From Sebastes aleutianus (lineage: Eukaryota; Chordata; Actinopteri; Perciformes; Sebastidae), in NCBI GenBank assembly GCA_916700875.1, contig CAKAKS010000001.1:9611741-9675740 (forward strand): DNA of 64,000 bases, written 5' to 3'. How positions within the stretch are numbered: the stretch's first letter is position 1; every line of letters begins with the position of its first letter. The notes under the pieces are model-generated. The model worked only from the letters and a program-made list of their open reading frames with translations. It did no database searches and was not told the origin of the DNA. The translations under genes were made by a program, and so were the position numbers. This document shows, piece after piece, positions 24,801 to 36,565 of the stretch.

Positions 24801-27800
24801 ACCTCCTTCCTACGCAGACTTTGGCAAACTATTACAAACATATTTGTGATACGTCATCCATTTCCCTCGAAATGTAATTCACAATGCAGTTTTGTCGTAT
24901 GGGAGACAGGGCTGGACAAATGTCATTCTCTCTGGAGAGGTAAAGTCTGGTCACTAAAGAACCTCCCCTAATCTCCCCAAAAAATGTGGACTACCCTCCC
25001 TTCAGCAAAAAGACCTTCCCCATTTACAGCTCTCCAACCCCTCCCAATCCTTTTTGTACAGTCCCTTAGTCAGCTTTAGACAGACGTGTCTCTGTGATAT
25101 TCTGAACAAATGTGTCGCTGGTGAAACAACACACAGGTGAGCACCACCAACCACCAGTACCATGCTACAACCTTGTGCTGTTTTATTGGTTTGAAGTGTG
25201 ATGAAAACACAGCTTCTCTGCTGGAATTTTTCCCGGTCTCTGTGAACTTGAGCTGTGGCGACTTTACAGGAGATCATGGTTTTTGATAGAGGTGTCCCCC
25301 CAGTGCTACCGATTTGAACTAATCAGTGGTATCACACGCAGTACAAAATCCTTTGTAGCCAATATTGCGGGAGAGAAATGAAGGTGGGATTTAGACAGTA
25401 CAAACAAGACCACCTTGTAATAAAACCCTGCTTTACCTAAACAGCGGCTGCACTGCCAGATTCCAAGCGCTGTGCAAGTAAAAGTGATTCTGATCTGATG
25501 TTAGCTAAGTACACCATTATGCTCTCCCTGGCTGGTTATTGCACTTAGTGCAAGAAGCAATAACATTCACTCCGAGAGGACTTGGTTAAACGTAGGCAAC
25601 TTTTGTGTGCTAAAAGTGCCAGGGTAAGAAAACAGCACTGCGTTTATCAAAGCCTGAGTGAACGCTACTGTACTCCAACACAGGGCTAATGAAGAGATAT
25701 GTCCTCCATTACGGGGCCATATTCCTGCTGCAGCGATTAGAAAACTCTCCAGAGGGGCTCTATCACAGGCTTTCATTGAGTCCGGACCTTTGCAAATCTT
25801 CATATCCTGCACAATTTTCATAAATTGAAGTCTAATGAGCGCAGTTGACATAACTATGATTTATTGTCTCGAGAGGGTTACCAATTTCACCACTGCACTG
25901 CAAATTATGAATGTCAAGGGCTTAATCATATTCATATATATTCTCAACAAGGGGAATATGATGCGTCACGTGAGAAAAAAGGGTTTAAATGTCTCTCTCT
26001 CTTTTTTTATTGTAGGTGTGTTATGATAATACTGGCAAACATGCAGAGTGCTAACAAGCTCCCCGAGGTGGCCTGATATTGTGGAAGGCGAGCGCAGAGC
26101 AATATCTTTCCGGGGATCTCTTAGGGACACACTTCAGTGTGTTGTGGCATGCTGCTATATTACGATTGCTCTGTCTTCAAAGACATAATTACCATAACGA
26201 CATCATTAATGTCATGTGTGTAATTTGTAGTTTAGTATTGATGTTGTGATTGAGTTTTCCTATACGCTGTAGGTTGAACGGTTTATATCATTAACTACCA
26301 AACGGGGAGGTGTAATCAGAAATCCCACTTTTATTGTAAAAACAAAAGCACTGAGCTGCTTTTACACCTTCGCGAATATTTTTAGTAATCATTACAATGC
26401 CTCTGTGAGTTATAAGAGCTCTTTTAATTCAGGATTGGCAGCAGTGAGATTGAGATTCTCGTCTTTTACGAGCTGAAACCAACATGGACCCCATTCATTG
26501 ATAGCCTTTCATCTTCTCCCCAGTCTATGACCACTCCACAACTGTGAGCGGTCAATTTCTCAATTAGCTTCCCCTTCTCACCTCGAGAACTATCTAGGGG
26601 GTCCGCTGTTGAGCCCTTGGATTGCGATGGATGGCGTACAACGGACCTACGGTGCTCGGCCATTGTGGGAGCAAAGCGAGCATTGATAACAGCCCGTAGA
26701 ACTATTGACATGATAACATTTCAGTCTGCTGGGCCACAGTGGCACTGAGCTGCAATAAATTGAGATGAATGATCAGTCGATGACAATTTCCATAATCGTT
26801 ATACCTTCCGTAATTCATCAAGGTAATGATACCCGTGTCCCTAATGTCACATTTATTCCATTTTGTGCACAGCGGCAGGCGCAGAGCGAGCCCCCCCGCC
26901 CCTCCTCACTCCCTTTCCAAAAGGATTGATTAAACACCGACTGCTTTTCGCTCCTGCTTGTGAGTGGAAGAGCAATGTGTTATTTGACCAAAAATAACAA
27001 TGAAGGGGATGGGAAATGCAATCTAATTCCGCTCATTCAACTTCCTCTCTCTCCTCCAGTGACAGGCAAACAGGAGGCCATTAGAGTTCAGCGCTGGCAT
27101 CGTTTGCAAACCAGAGGGAAAAGAGAGATCTGCGCTTCCCGGCTCCCTGGAACACATCGAGATCCATCATTTCTACATTTCTCGTCTCCTTTTTCCCCCC
27201 CCTTTTCCTCCACTCATTAATGAAATAGTTCCTCTTTGACAATTATTCGTCATTATTCCGGCAAACGATAGCAATGTGAATGAGCGCCGTGATTCAATTA
27301 CAGACGCAGTCATTCAAGATTAATTTCCCAGCTCGCCGAGTGTTGCATATCGCTGCAGACATGCGTTTGCACACCTTGACAGAAATAACAGCTCCATTCA
27401 CAGAGGCGGTATACACAAGGTCTGATCATTTTTCAAAAAATGCAGTTCAAAACTCCACTACAAGGCTCTCTCCTCCTTTCTTTCAACGTTCAACATCCTC
27501 TTTAAAGTGACTGTGTTGTGCAGCAGAGCTACAGTACAGTGCAGCATGTCAGTCTGCCAATAACAGTGAGGGAGTGCTGGGTTTTCTAAGACAGTAAGAG
27601 TCTGAGCGTCGATAATAAAGTCAGCACCACTGCTGTTCAGCTTTCATTAAGCCTGTACAGGCTACAGCCATGTTGAAGTCATCAAGGCTGACACAATAAA
27701 ATCATTGAATTGCAATGTGGCAGAATAATCTGGTTACATTCATACTCGCATTATGAGAAACCTAATTGAAATGCCCGACTTAATCGGCGATTAATTGAGA

Positions 27801-28261
27801 CTCGTGTAAACATCTTCATTTTACTTTGATTTTTCATGACTTGTGCAGAAATGTATGGGTACATCTTTAGTGACAAGAACAAACAGGGCTGTGAAAAAAG
27901 GGTAGTTTGTACCGTGGCTGCAATCTGTTTCATACTTATATGCTGACTGACGTTTCTGTGCAGGTACTGAAACCACAGGTGGGGGGAAAAAAAATCCCTG
28001 TTTTCATAGCAACAGGTCGACTCCATAGTACAGCATTAACAGGGACAGAATTGAGCAATAATTCAGTGTTAATCATTTGGAATCATAATGTGCTAATATG
28101 ATCATATTATGTCATCATTTCACATAATTTAAATTAATGATTCCAAGCAAACTGTGTTTAAAAATTAACAAAATTAATTGGAAAGCAGTTAATTGCATTA
28201 AACATCTGTTCGAAAAGTGTATATGTGCGTTTGCATACATTCCGATATTGTGATATTGATT
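24801..28261. other. Long repeat-poor block, candidate conserved noncoding DNA
   Basis: About 3.5 kb without a recognised repeat. The parts 25480-25900, 26030-26800 and 26880-27330 have balanced composition and many AT-rich homeodomain-like core words (TAATTA, ATTAAT), as is common in developmental enhancers. All ORFs are short, overlap in antisense and lack domains. Enhancer function is inference. Confidence 0.4.
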
Positions 28262-29075
28262 ATAGCCCGACCGATGCTGGATTTTTTTGAGGCCGATACT
28301 GATATCGATATTTGAGAGTTTATAAATCTGGTGATATATCGGCCAAGATTCTTCTTTCTTTTTTTAACATAAACACATAATATCATAAACATTTTTGATA
28401 AGAATTTCATAAATTTCATTTTTAAAGGTCGTATTGATAATGTTTTTGTATAGACAAATATTTAAAAAATAATAATAATAATACATTCACAGAGTCTTTA
28501 GAAAGGTGCCTAATAAAAGTATGGCTTTTCCTGAAAAAAAAATATTATGATTGTGAAAAAATTTTGGCGGGTCCAAAATGAATGTTTTGTTTATCAATGT
28601 GGAAGATATCTGACATTTGGTTCCCACTTCTAACAAGGCTTGTGAGCCAATAGTAAAACAACGTTGGTATCATGTGGTATCTCGGGTCGTCAGTTAGTGT
28701 GGAAGAAAACAGATAAATGGCTGACATTTGCGGTAAGTGCCTGGCAACGACTTGTTGTGAAGTAAAAGCAACGGAACAGGGGAGGGACAATGAGACATCT
28801 AGTGGCTGAATGTTATCAATGTTATCAATAGCACCTTTAAAGAAATGTACTGAGCAGGACGTGTTACAGTTGAAAAGTGAACCAGTTAGTGCTCTCTGGT
28901 GGACAAACTATGTAATGGCGTCACTGTTCCTAAATTACCTCTAACTGGCAGTACTTTCACTTCTCTCTTATTGGCTGACATATATCTGATATATCATTAG
29001 GCAGCTACACATGTCTAATTCAAAACTGTAGAGCAGAATAATCTGTCAGTGTTGATTATTTATATCGGACATTTT
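28262..29075. mobile_element. TATCGGCC-type repeat interrupted by a TTAA MITE
   Basis: The left end ATAGCCCGACCGATGCTGGA, then TTTGAGGCCGATACTGATAT and GGTGATATATCGGCC, matches the reverse complement of the copy at 59158-59477. The right part (from 28841), with CTCTCTGGTGGACAAACTAT and CATATATCTGATATATCAT, appears to be the other half of the same element, displaced by the 411-bp insertion at 28426-28836. The right border is approximate. Confidence 0.6.
28426..28836. mobile_element. TTAA MITE, family 4, nested
   Basis: Flanked by TTAA on both sides (28422-28425 and 28837-28840). Terminal inverted repeats are AGGTCGTATTGATAA at the left and AGGTGCTATTGATAA at the right in reverse complement. 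The TTAA duplication is typical of piggyBac-superfamily mobilisation. Interior words include GAGACATCTAGTGGCTGAA. No ORF for a transposase; the minus-strand 81-codon ORF lies inside the MITE and has no domain. Confidence 0.78.
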
Positions 29076-29564
29076 TCTTACAAAGAATTGGCTGGATGGA
29101 TGGATGGATTTTTCTTACAAATACTCTGATATTAATTTTAGCTATAAGTCCCAGGAGCATGTACGGTAAAAAAAATTTAACTTTAATAATATCTTAAATT
29201 AAGAATGATCAATGTCTAGGTTATGCTTGTTTTTATATGTATGTATTGTCTATGTAGCGGATGTGCAGCATTATGTGTGTGGATCCCACAGATCACCAAT
29301 GCCATTCATCTCCTGAAAATGCACCTTCACATCAGAGCCCACAGACAGCATACAAAAAATGACTGACTGGCTGGCTCTTCAGTAACATTATTATATTTCA
29401 TTTTTTATTTTTCAGCTCCGGCAGACTGTTACTTTGACCCATCACTTATTCTCTCCTGCACCTCTGTCTGTATAATTTTTTTTTCCCTCCATTATTTCCA
29501 GTGGCTCTCCTCCATTAGTCTCCTCGAAATACAGACATTTTAAGCTCCAGGATAGTATGGCTAC
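29076..29564. other. Noncoding spacer with GGAT microsatellite
   Basis: A (GGAT)n run lies near 29092-29109. The rest is unremarkable, with poly-T tracts. Confidence 0.5.
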
Positions 29565-30949
29565 TTAAAGGGGACATATCATGAAAAAAACTCACTTTTT
29601 CAGTGCTTGTGTATCTGGAGTGCCTACCAACCCACAAACTGTGAAATAAGACGACCCAGTCCGTTTTTGGTGGGCTGTCTAGATCAGAAAACATGTCGTT
29701 CAGATCTGGCTCCCCTTCATGTCACATGCAGACTCATTAGAATATAACTACCTTTGCAAAGTGCAAACATTTTCTTGCAAGCCTTAAAGCCCCCTTCCAG
29801 ACAATTTTGTCATTTCTATGATATTTTTTATTTATTTGAGTCATTTCCTGACAAAGTTGATTAGCCACAGTTTGCCAAAAAATGTTGACAAATAACTTAA
29901 TTTTGTGCTCAAAGTTGAAAAAGTAATGTTTTTGGTAAAATGGGAATATGACGTATGACTATAGTAAAAGCTGCAGGTCATACGTCATCCTCCAAGATTG
30001 CGCCAAGATAAATCTGTTTATCCGTCAGTTTGACTTTCTAGTTAGTTAGCTAGTTAGGTGTAGTTAGTTAGTCCAACTTGTTGCATTAGCTAACTGAGTG
30101 GTTTCATTTTATTTTTTAGTTTCCTCCCCCTTTCTTTAGTGTGTTCATTTTCACAATGGCATTTGTGTGTGCGGCGAATGGGTCCAATCAACATAGTGGA
30201 TTATACAAAACAACACAGTGACTGTCTCTCTCACTCGCTCTCTTCTTTACCGTCTCCTCCTGCTGGAGATAAATCAACGGAAAGCAGCCGATACCGGAGG
30301 TTTGCCGAACTCTAACAGGTCCAGACGCTGGAGAGCATGCAACTTTCAGCCCAAGAGAAAACAAGAAAAAAGTCCCGTTAGAGAAATAAACGAATCACAG
30401 TGCAGCCCGGTACGGTGTCAGTGCTGGGAGCTGAGGCGAGAGCGGCCGGTGCTAGTGGACGGTGTACCTCTAAAAAACGTCCCGAAACCGCATTTCAAAC
30501 GGCGGAACCTCGGCAACATGTTGATTCCTCCTCCGGTGCGCTGTGGCCGGAGAGTGAGAGAGAGTCGGTGTGTTGCGCTAATTCTTGTCTCATTTATGGT
30601 CTGATAAACAGTAAATTAATCTAAACTGGTTTCATCTAAACTAGGTTGAAAAAAGAAGCAATCTGGTCGCCATGGTGACGAATTACGTCTGACTATTAAC
30701 CACACCCCCATTCTCTGTTTGGGAATTTTTTTTAACTAAAAAACAGGAAGTAAAACTGGCTGGAGGGGGGGCTTTAAAGAGACAGGAAAAATGGAGCGTT
30801 TCAGATAGAGAGTGAATACAGGTATATTCAGACAGACAGTATAAGAAAAATAATGTGTTTTTTGAACATTAAAGCATGCAAAAATGTTTATAGTAGAAAC
30901 CCAAAACACAAATATGAACCTGAAAATAAGCATGGTATGTCCCCTTTAA
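29565..30949 (-). mobile_element. TTAA MITE, family 1, carrying an inserted element
   Basis: TTAA at 29565-29568 and 30946-30949 brackets terminal repeats AGGGGACATATCATG and, at the right in reverse complement, AGGGGACATACCATG. Subterminal sequence on both sides aligns with the copy at 46457-46908 in opposite orientation, for example AAACTGTGAAATAAGACGAC and AAAGCATGCAAAAATGTTTA. The middle 986 bp (29788-30773) is absent from that copy and is a separate insertion. Outer element length without it would be about 390 bp. Confidence 0.85.
29788..30773. mobile_element. 986-bp TTAA element nested in the family 1 MITE
   Basis: Flanked by TTAA (29784-29787 and 30774-30777) with terminal repeats AGCCCCCTTCCAG and AGCCCCCCCTCCAG (reverse complement of the right end). 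The interior has a 12-bp perfect hairpin (29948-29959 and 29977-29988). A short frame starting MAFVCAANGSNQHSGLYK (ATG at 30157) stops after 21 codons. A 128-codon frame (30218-30604) is Arg/Lys-rich and unrecognised. It could be a non-autonomous derivative that captured host sequence, but no source gene is identifiable. Comparison with the other family 1 copy shows about 35 bp of outer-element sequence missing beside the left junction (GC-CTTAA side), suggesting a small deletion at or after insertion. Confidence 0.75.
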
Positions 30950-32969
30950 ATATTATCCATAGACCTTTATTATCACCATCTCCTGTATGAATTTACACCG
31001 CAGATGCGTAAACTCCCCATACACCTGGAGAATTCAAACATGTCACAGAGGTATTCAATTATTCCTAACCTTTTGACTTTCCACATGCTATTTTCAGTGA
31101 TGCAAGTGCGAGTGGGTGTGTGTAGGAAATATCTTTCCCCGAGGCGAAAGCCTTCACACGAACACTTGATTGACATGGTATTGATTTATCTCTCCGAATC
31201 CCAAGACAAACTGTCAATACAACTGTCTCATGAATGGCAAGCCGGGATCAGATCCGGTAGTGATGAACGTGTTTCGAGAGGAAAATGGCGGACGGCGCAA
31301 GAGCCATTTCGGGGCAGCTGACGAATCAACAGTCCCATTAAAAATAGCAGTGCACCGGGAACTTAAGTTGACTACTAAAAATAATTATCTCAACATCTTT
31401 CAAAGATGAGAGGAACTTTCACAGAGGCTTGGTTGAGCACTACAGAGGGCACGAGCAGCAGGGAGTGGATATAATTGAGCTGAAATTGGTCTCCCATGGC
31501 AATGATACTTTGTTCAATCTAATGCTCTGCAGTGATTGGACGATCAGCTCTCTCATTCCTTCTCCTGAAAAGAGGTTGAAAAGAGGCCCATCTATTAGGC
31601 TGCCTACCATCGAATCTTTGATAGAACACATAATTCTTGCCTTAAGGGATAAGAAGATGTTTTTATCGGCTAGACCAAGACCAGACCATAATGCTTTGAC
31701 TATTATCTGATATCTACAACAATTTCTTGACTCTTTGAATTTTGGTTTAACATTTAGTTCATATATGTATTTAGTAAAGAAACACATTTACAGGAAGACA
31801 TTCAGTATATACCCTAAAAATGTGGTTCTGTTGTGTGATTTGTGGTACACTGAAGCAAGCCTAATGTTCTTATGCGAGGCAGAAAATCAAACTTGTTTAT
31901 ATTTTCTGACCTGAACCAGCGTTTGAATAGAATAATCGATTTCTCATGCATCTCTTTTGAATCAATATTTACATGTGGGAGAGAAGGGAAGTGAAGCTTG
32001 CAGGGGTTCCTCCGGTGTCTCCAGAGATACAGAGAGGAGAAGAGCCTTCTAAATAAGGGTCCTGATTTCTTTATGTTTTTTGTATTACAGTAATGGCGTA
32101 GGTTTTGGCCAACAAATGTGACTGTAAAACCCTGAGATAAGCTCCTCAACAGCCTTTCAACATCATATGTCCTGGCGTTCATTGACACTCCAAAGATTTT
32201 GACAGAACTGCATCCAATGCAATTAAAACATGACCAAAATCCAAGACCATGAGCTATTTTCAGCCATTGTAGTAAGGTTAAATGTAGCCTAAGTGACACA
32301 TGCAGCGATGTTCAAGGAGAATAGTGTCATCACTATAATACATTTTATAATCTGGCTTTAAAAGATTAACAAACCCACTATAGAAAGTGTCACATTTTAA
32401 TCATTAGTCCATTATGACAAATTCATTCTGGGAGTTACTTATGTTTGTGTAATACACGAGGTGTCCTGATATAGAAAATAATTGTGATTTTTAAAACAAG
32501 GTCTTCAAGCAGTACGCAGCTCAGTTCGAGGACAGCAGCTATCATTTTTGTATTTCAAGACACCTTGGAGTGTGTTATTGTGTTTGTGGAAACTTCAAAA
32601 AGGAAAACAGGAAAGTCGTGTTGAAATCATATTCCATTGTAGTGATGAAATTAAAAAATTGTAGTAGATTTAAGTCATTAGGTAAGTTTGAGTTAAAGTC
32701 TATTGTAACACAGCATCAAGCAGATGTATTGTTGCTATGGTTACATGCAATTTAATACACCGTGCACGATGATTTAGACCACTGATTTAGTCCTTTTATG
32801 CGTCCAATCAGAAAAGTATTAGACTTTTTTTCCAGGGCGCAATTACTGTAAAATACTTTTGGAGAACCCCACTTGACCTGTCTCATTCATTTCTGTTTTA
32901 GTCCGTAATCTCCTACTTCTTCTTCGGACTTGATGATTTTGATAAAAGGTAGCAGTATCGAGGAGCCCG
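30950..32969. other. Repeat-poor block with the longest open frames of the window
   Basis: No transposon is recognised here. On the minus strand two frames, 115 codons (31440-31787) and 161 codons (31814-32299), lie almost end to end, and a 93-codon plus-strand frame overlaps the first. None shows a recognisable domain, a start context or clear splice sites. The segment 30960-31780 has the composition of a conserved noncoding element. I do not annotate a gene here. Confidence 0.4.
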
Positions 32970-33089
32970 TCTTGGGGTCAAATCCGGCCCTTTGCTGCAT
33001 GTCATCCCCTCTCTCTCTCTCTCTCCCCATTTCCTGTTTATCTTTGGCTGTACTATAATAAAAGCCAAAAGCCCCAAAAATAATCTTAA
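32970..33089 (+). mobile_element. tRNA-derived SINE, 5'-truncated
   Basis: It contains a B-box-like GGGGTCAAATCCGGCCC, then CCTTTGCTGCATGTCATCCC, a (CT)n run at 33009-33024, CCCATTTCCTGTTTATCTTT, and a tail AAAGCCCCAAAAATAATCTT. This order matches a fish tRNA-SINE I recall well. The A-box region is missing or too diverged to see. Confidence 0.7.
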
Positions 33090-34910
33090 AAAGTGGCAGT
33101 ATCAGCATATAGTCAGTTAGCCAACTAGCCCACAAATACATGAATGAACAGTTTATCAAATAATAATACTAAAGACACCTTTCTCTATTATTTTCTTTAA
33201 ATAATCAGTGTGAAAACTAGTCAGTGGTGAGATTTTCTTCAGGTATCTTTATGAGAGATTCAACAGTTTAGAGATTACAAAAAAGGAGGGCAGAAAGATG
33301 GGGAACAATGTGCAACAAAAGTCCCTTTGCACCTTAAACTCTTCTGCCACAGGGGTCCTCCTTTTCTTATAAACAGTGGTGATCCTGCAACTCCATCTTT
33401 TTTTGCAATTGTATGAAAATAAGTAAAAGCAGATGGATAACTACAGTATACAGGCACAGAGATGTTACCGACTATAGTAAATCATAATCACTGACAGGAA
33501 GTTATAAGAGGCAATCTCAAAAAGTTAAATGACATTTTAGACATACGCCGCCAATATTTACAATATACAGTAGACCTACTGTGTTGCTGTGTGTATCATA
33601 TTTATTTCATATTTTCAAAGGATCCACAATAAAAATTGATAAAAAGAAACCAAACTTATTTTTTGTTGTGACAATTTCCAAAATCATTCATCAATGAGAT
33701 CCTCAAACTGCCGTGACATAAATGTTGTCTACGAATGAATGGAAGCTTTTGACTGCAACTGCATAAGGTCAGTCAAGCAAATCAGCAAAGATGTGCACGT
33801 GTTTTATATTTGTTCTCTTTGTGATGTGTGACGCAATCAGGTTTTTTTTTTAGCGCTCCGAGGAGAAGGTAAACACAGATAAAAAATAAAAATAAACGCC
33901 AACTCTGCTGGAGAGTCTGTCGCTCCACTGACTGACATGTCTCATGATAAATTCATGGCGGTGACAAGGCTGAGTGACTCTCGGGGCGTGGGTTAATTTG
34001 TCAGGAGGCCTACTGAGCTATGAGTGGTGGCACAATGACAAAGCACAATGTCACCATTTCGTTGTGGGAGAGAGAGAAATAGGCCGTGAAATGGCTGACT
34101 CTTTTGGACCGGCATACATGTGATGCCACAGATATGCCATGCTCACCGAGCCATGTCTTAACACGGTGGGAGTCCGGGTTCATCTAAATCTATTTCCAGC
34201 TACACTCATTGTAGCTTCTGATCGATGACCGCTCATTTCGGTTTCGTGTGTGCTGGTGTGTGCGTCAGCAGGGAAGGAAATGATCTTGCTCAAGAGCCGC
34301 TGTTTGCTAAGTGCTAAACATTTTTACAGTGATGTAGAGAACTGCAGGAATGAGTCCTAAAACCTGGAAATGTGTTAACATTTTAGCACTTCCGGTTCCC
34401 TCGTCTGGAAGACAACGGGATTTTGAATGGGTTTTTAGTTAGATGCCTAAAATAAGGTCTGTGGTTAACACAAGCTTGAGAGATTTTAACGTTTTGTTCT
34501 ACGGTATAAAATATGTCAGTAAATATCCCACTCGTGAATTTTGAAGTTTTTATGCGTCTTAAAAAAGGCGGTTGCTAACAAGTGGTTAAATGAGACTACT
34601 AAACATCATCACGCCGACTCGTTCACCTTTACAGCCTCGTCTCATCCAACCGTGGTGTAGTTCCGTTATAGCCTAACATTAGCTTTTTACTTCTGGCGAT
34701 TGCATTCACACTTCAAAAACCATGAATGTGGCGTTCAATTGTAGAGATTATCTTGCTGAACAAAACATGTAAGTATCATAAACGTTTGTTTGCCACAGAG
34801 CTTATTTTCTGCAATAATTCAAAACCCAATGGAAAAATCCCATTGGCTTTTTGTCAAAGTTCCTGGTTGGCATACAAAAATAGGTCATCAATGGAGCACT
34901 ATATTGACAA
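33090..34910. other. Noncoding stretch
   Basis: Single-copy-looking sequence, the least degraded at about 33890-34300. No ORF with a domain. Poly-T tracts only. Confidence 0.45.
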
Positions 34911-35235
34911 TGGCGGAAGTAGTTAGGTACATTTACTCAAGTACAGTTGACTTGTTCCAAGTTGAGTATTTCTATTTTCTGCAACTTTATACTTTCACAC
35001 CCTTTCTTTTCAGAGGTACTAGTTGCTTTCAAGATTTTTATCTAAACATATTGTTGTAGAGAATATTACACATCATAATTGATTGAACCACGCAGTATAA
35101 ATAATAGTTAAGTGGCTATTTTGCCTATTCAGTATGCTTACTACTGAAACTGAAGTACACTGATTCTGTACTTTTACATGTGTAAAATTTAAAATGCAGC
35201 ACTTTTACTTGTAGCAGAGTGCTTCTACATCGTGT
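34911..35235 (+). mobile_element. Interspersed repeat with GTACATTTACTCAAGTAC start
   Basis: Starts at GGCGGAAGTAGTTAGGTACA, followed by TTTACTCAAGTACAG, TTTCTGCAACTTTATACTTT and, near the right end, GCAGCACTTTTACTTGTAGC. The arrangement matches a common teleost repeat from memory. It is single copy within the window and non-coding. Confidence 0.6.
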
Positions 35236-35845
35236 TATTCCGACTTCCAATGCACCCGAGTATATTAAGCTTATTAATTACATTTTAATCAGTGGATATT
35301 TCTGTTTATTTACTTGTCATCACCTGGGTGGTAATAAAATGAGCTGGAGGGATAAAACTCCCATTAATATGGTGAGTGATATTAACTGTGTATGCAATCA
35401 ACTCCTCGCTCTCCTCTTTAAGTAAACACAAGCAAAGAACTATACTTTATTTTGCCTATTTATATTTTCAATACTATCCACCACCCCCGCCCACATCCCC
35501 CCTTTTTAGTTGCGTGGCAACCAGAAGTGCATAGCACATACTCAAATGCCCCTTGTATACCTAATGAGCTGTCTCTATTACCCACCATCCTTATGCGTGC
35601 GCCTTGCATTTAAGCAGGAGAAAGATTGTCTCGTGTGATCACAGCTTTAACCTGAACTGAGTATTTAATGTTTTATAGCTGGTGGATATTTTTTTCCAGA
35701 TATATTTGGCTTGTTTCAGCTCCATCAGGGCAGGTCAGAAAGCAGGAGCTTTGAGGAGAGCGACTACTAAATTGAACATCAAGAGCCAAGTCACAATCCA
35801 AAACGCACAGGTCCAAAGTGTCATGGAGTTAGCTACCGGAGATGG
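35236..35845. other. Noncoding spacer, possibly 5' continuation of a LINE fragment
   Basis: No clear feature. The last 150 bp before 35846 could belong to the same LINE remnant as the next entry, but the frame is too broken to be sure. Confidence 0.35.
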
Positions 35846-36190
35846 ATGAGGGCTCAACCTGCTCATCTTGGCCAGACAAAGGCTTTAAAAATTGGAGAGT
35901 GGACCATGTCTCCTGCCTGTTCTCAATTAGCCATCCCCAGCTGTAGACACAGACGTCAGGTTGCTGCCGTCTTGTATAAGCTGCCCACCCATCACTGGCC
36001 CATTCCCATCGCCATATGTCAGGTGTTGCACCACTCGCCACACCAGACCACCGTATCTCCACCTCCACTCAAGAGCACACTCCTCGGACAAAGGCTTAAT
36101 CCAAACTGCTGTCCAAATACGGAATAGCCTCCCAGAGGAATGTGCCGGACAGATAACAGACATTGGTCTTCAAGCCTTTAAGGGCAGATG
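35846..36190 (+). pseudogene. LINE reverse-transcriptase ORF, C-terminal remnant
   Basis: The plus-strand frame at 35846-36127 contains HRRQVAAVLYKLPTHHWPIP, which fits the tail of a non-LTR retrotransposon ORF2 (hydrophobic VA-x-L-YK after an HRR motif). A second overlapping plus-strand frame (35961-36191) ends with IRNSLPEECAGQITDIGLQA followed by FKGR and a stop. It corresponds to the NSLPEE...FK.R motif that closes many LINE ORF2 proteins. The two halves lie in different frames, so at least one frameshift separates them. The retrotransposon clade (Jockey- or Rex-like) is not resolved. No upstream RT palm motifs are present, so this is a 5'-truncated dead copy. Confidence 0.6.
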
Positions 36191-36565
36191 AATAGGAAAC
36201 ATCCTGACCACACCGTTAACAGAATTTGACTGTTGAACGCCAGTGAACCGTGTCATTGGTCAGCCAACGTATTTGTGCATTTCACATGGCTATTGATCGC
36301 AATCGCAATCAATTACAAAAAAAAAAACTCCCAATCATACTCTATGAGCTTATCATATGTTTTGCATGCTCTGCAACTTTAAAAACTGATAAATGTATTA
36401 GAGGAAAAAGCTCAATATTTTCCTCTGGAGTGTTGTGGATTTACAGCATGTTGCTGAAAAAGGAAAGTACCTCAAAATTGTACTTAAGTACCAAACCTTT
36501 GGCTGTATAGGCGGGAACTTTCAGCGAAAATATCAAGACTCTATCAAGCACTGTTCTTCAGCTAT
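36191..36565. other. Noncoding spacer
   Basis: The first 60 bp may be the 3' untranslated end of the LINE remnant. A poly-A run lies near 36317-36328. Otherwise nothing recognised. Confidence 0.4.

Noticed and set aside
31429..31710. 93-codon plus-strand ORF
   Set aside because: Antisense to a minus-strand open frame of similar length, with no domain.
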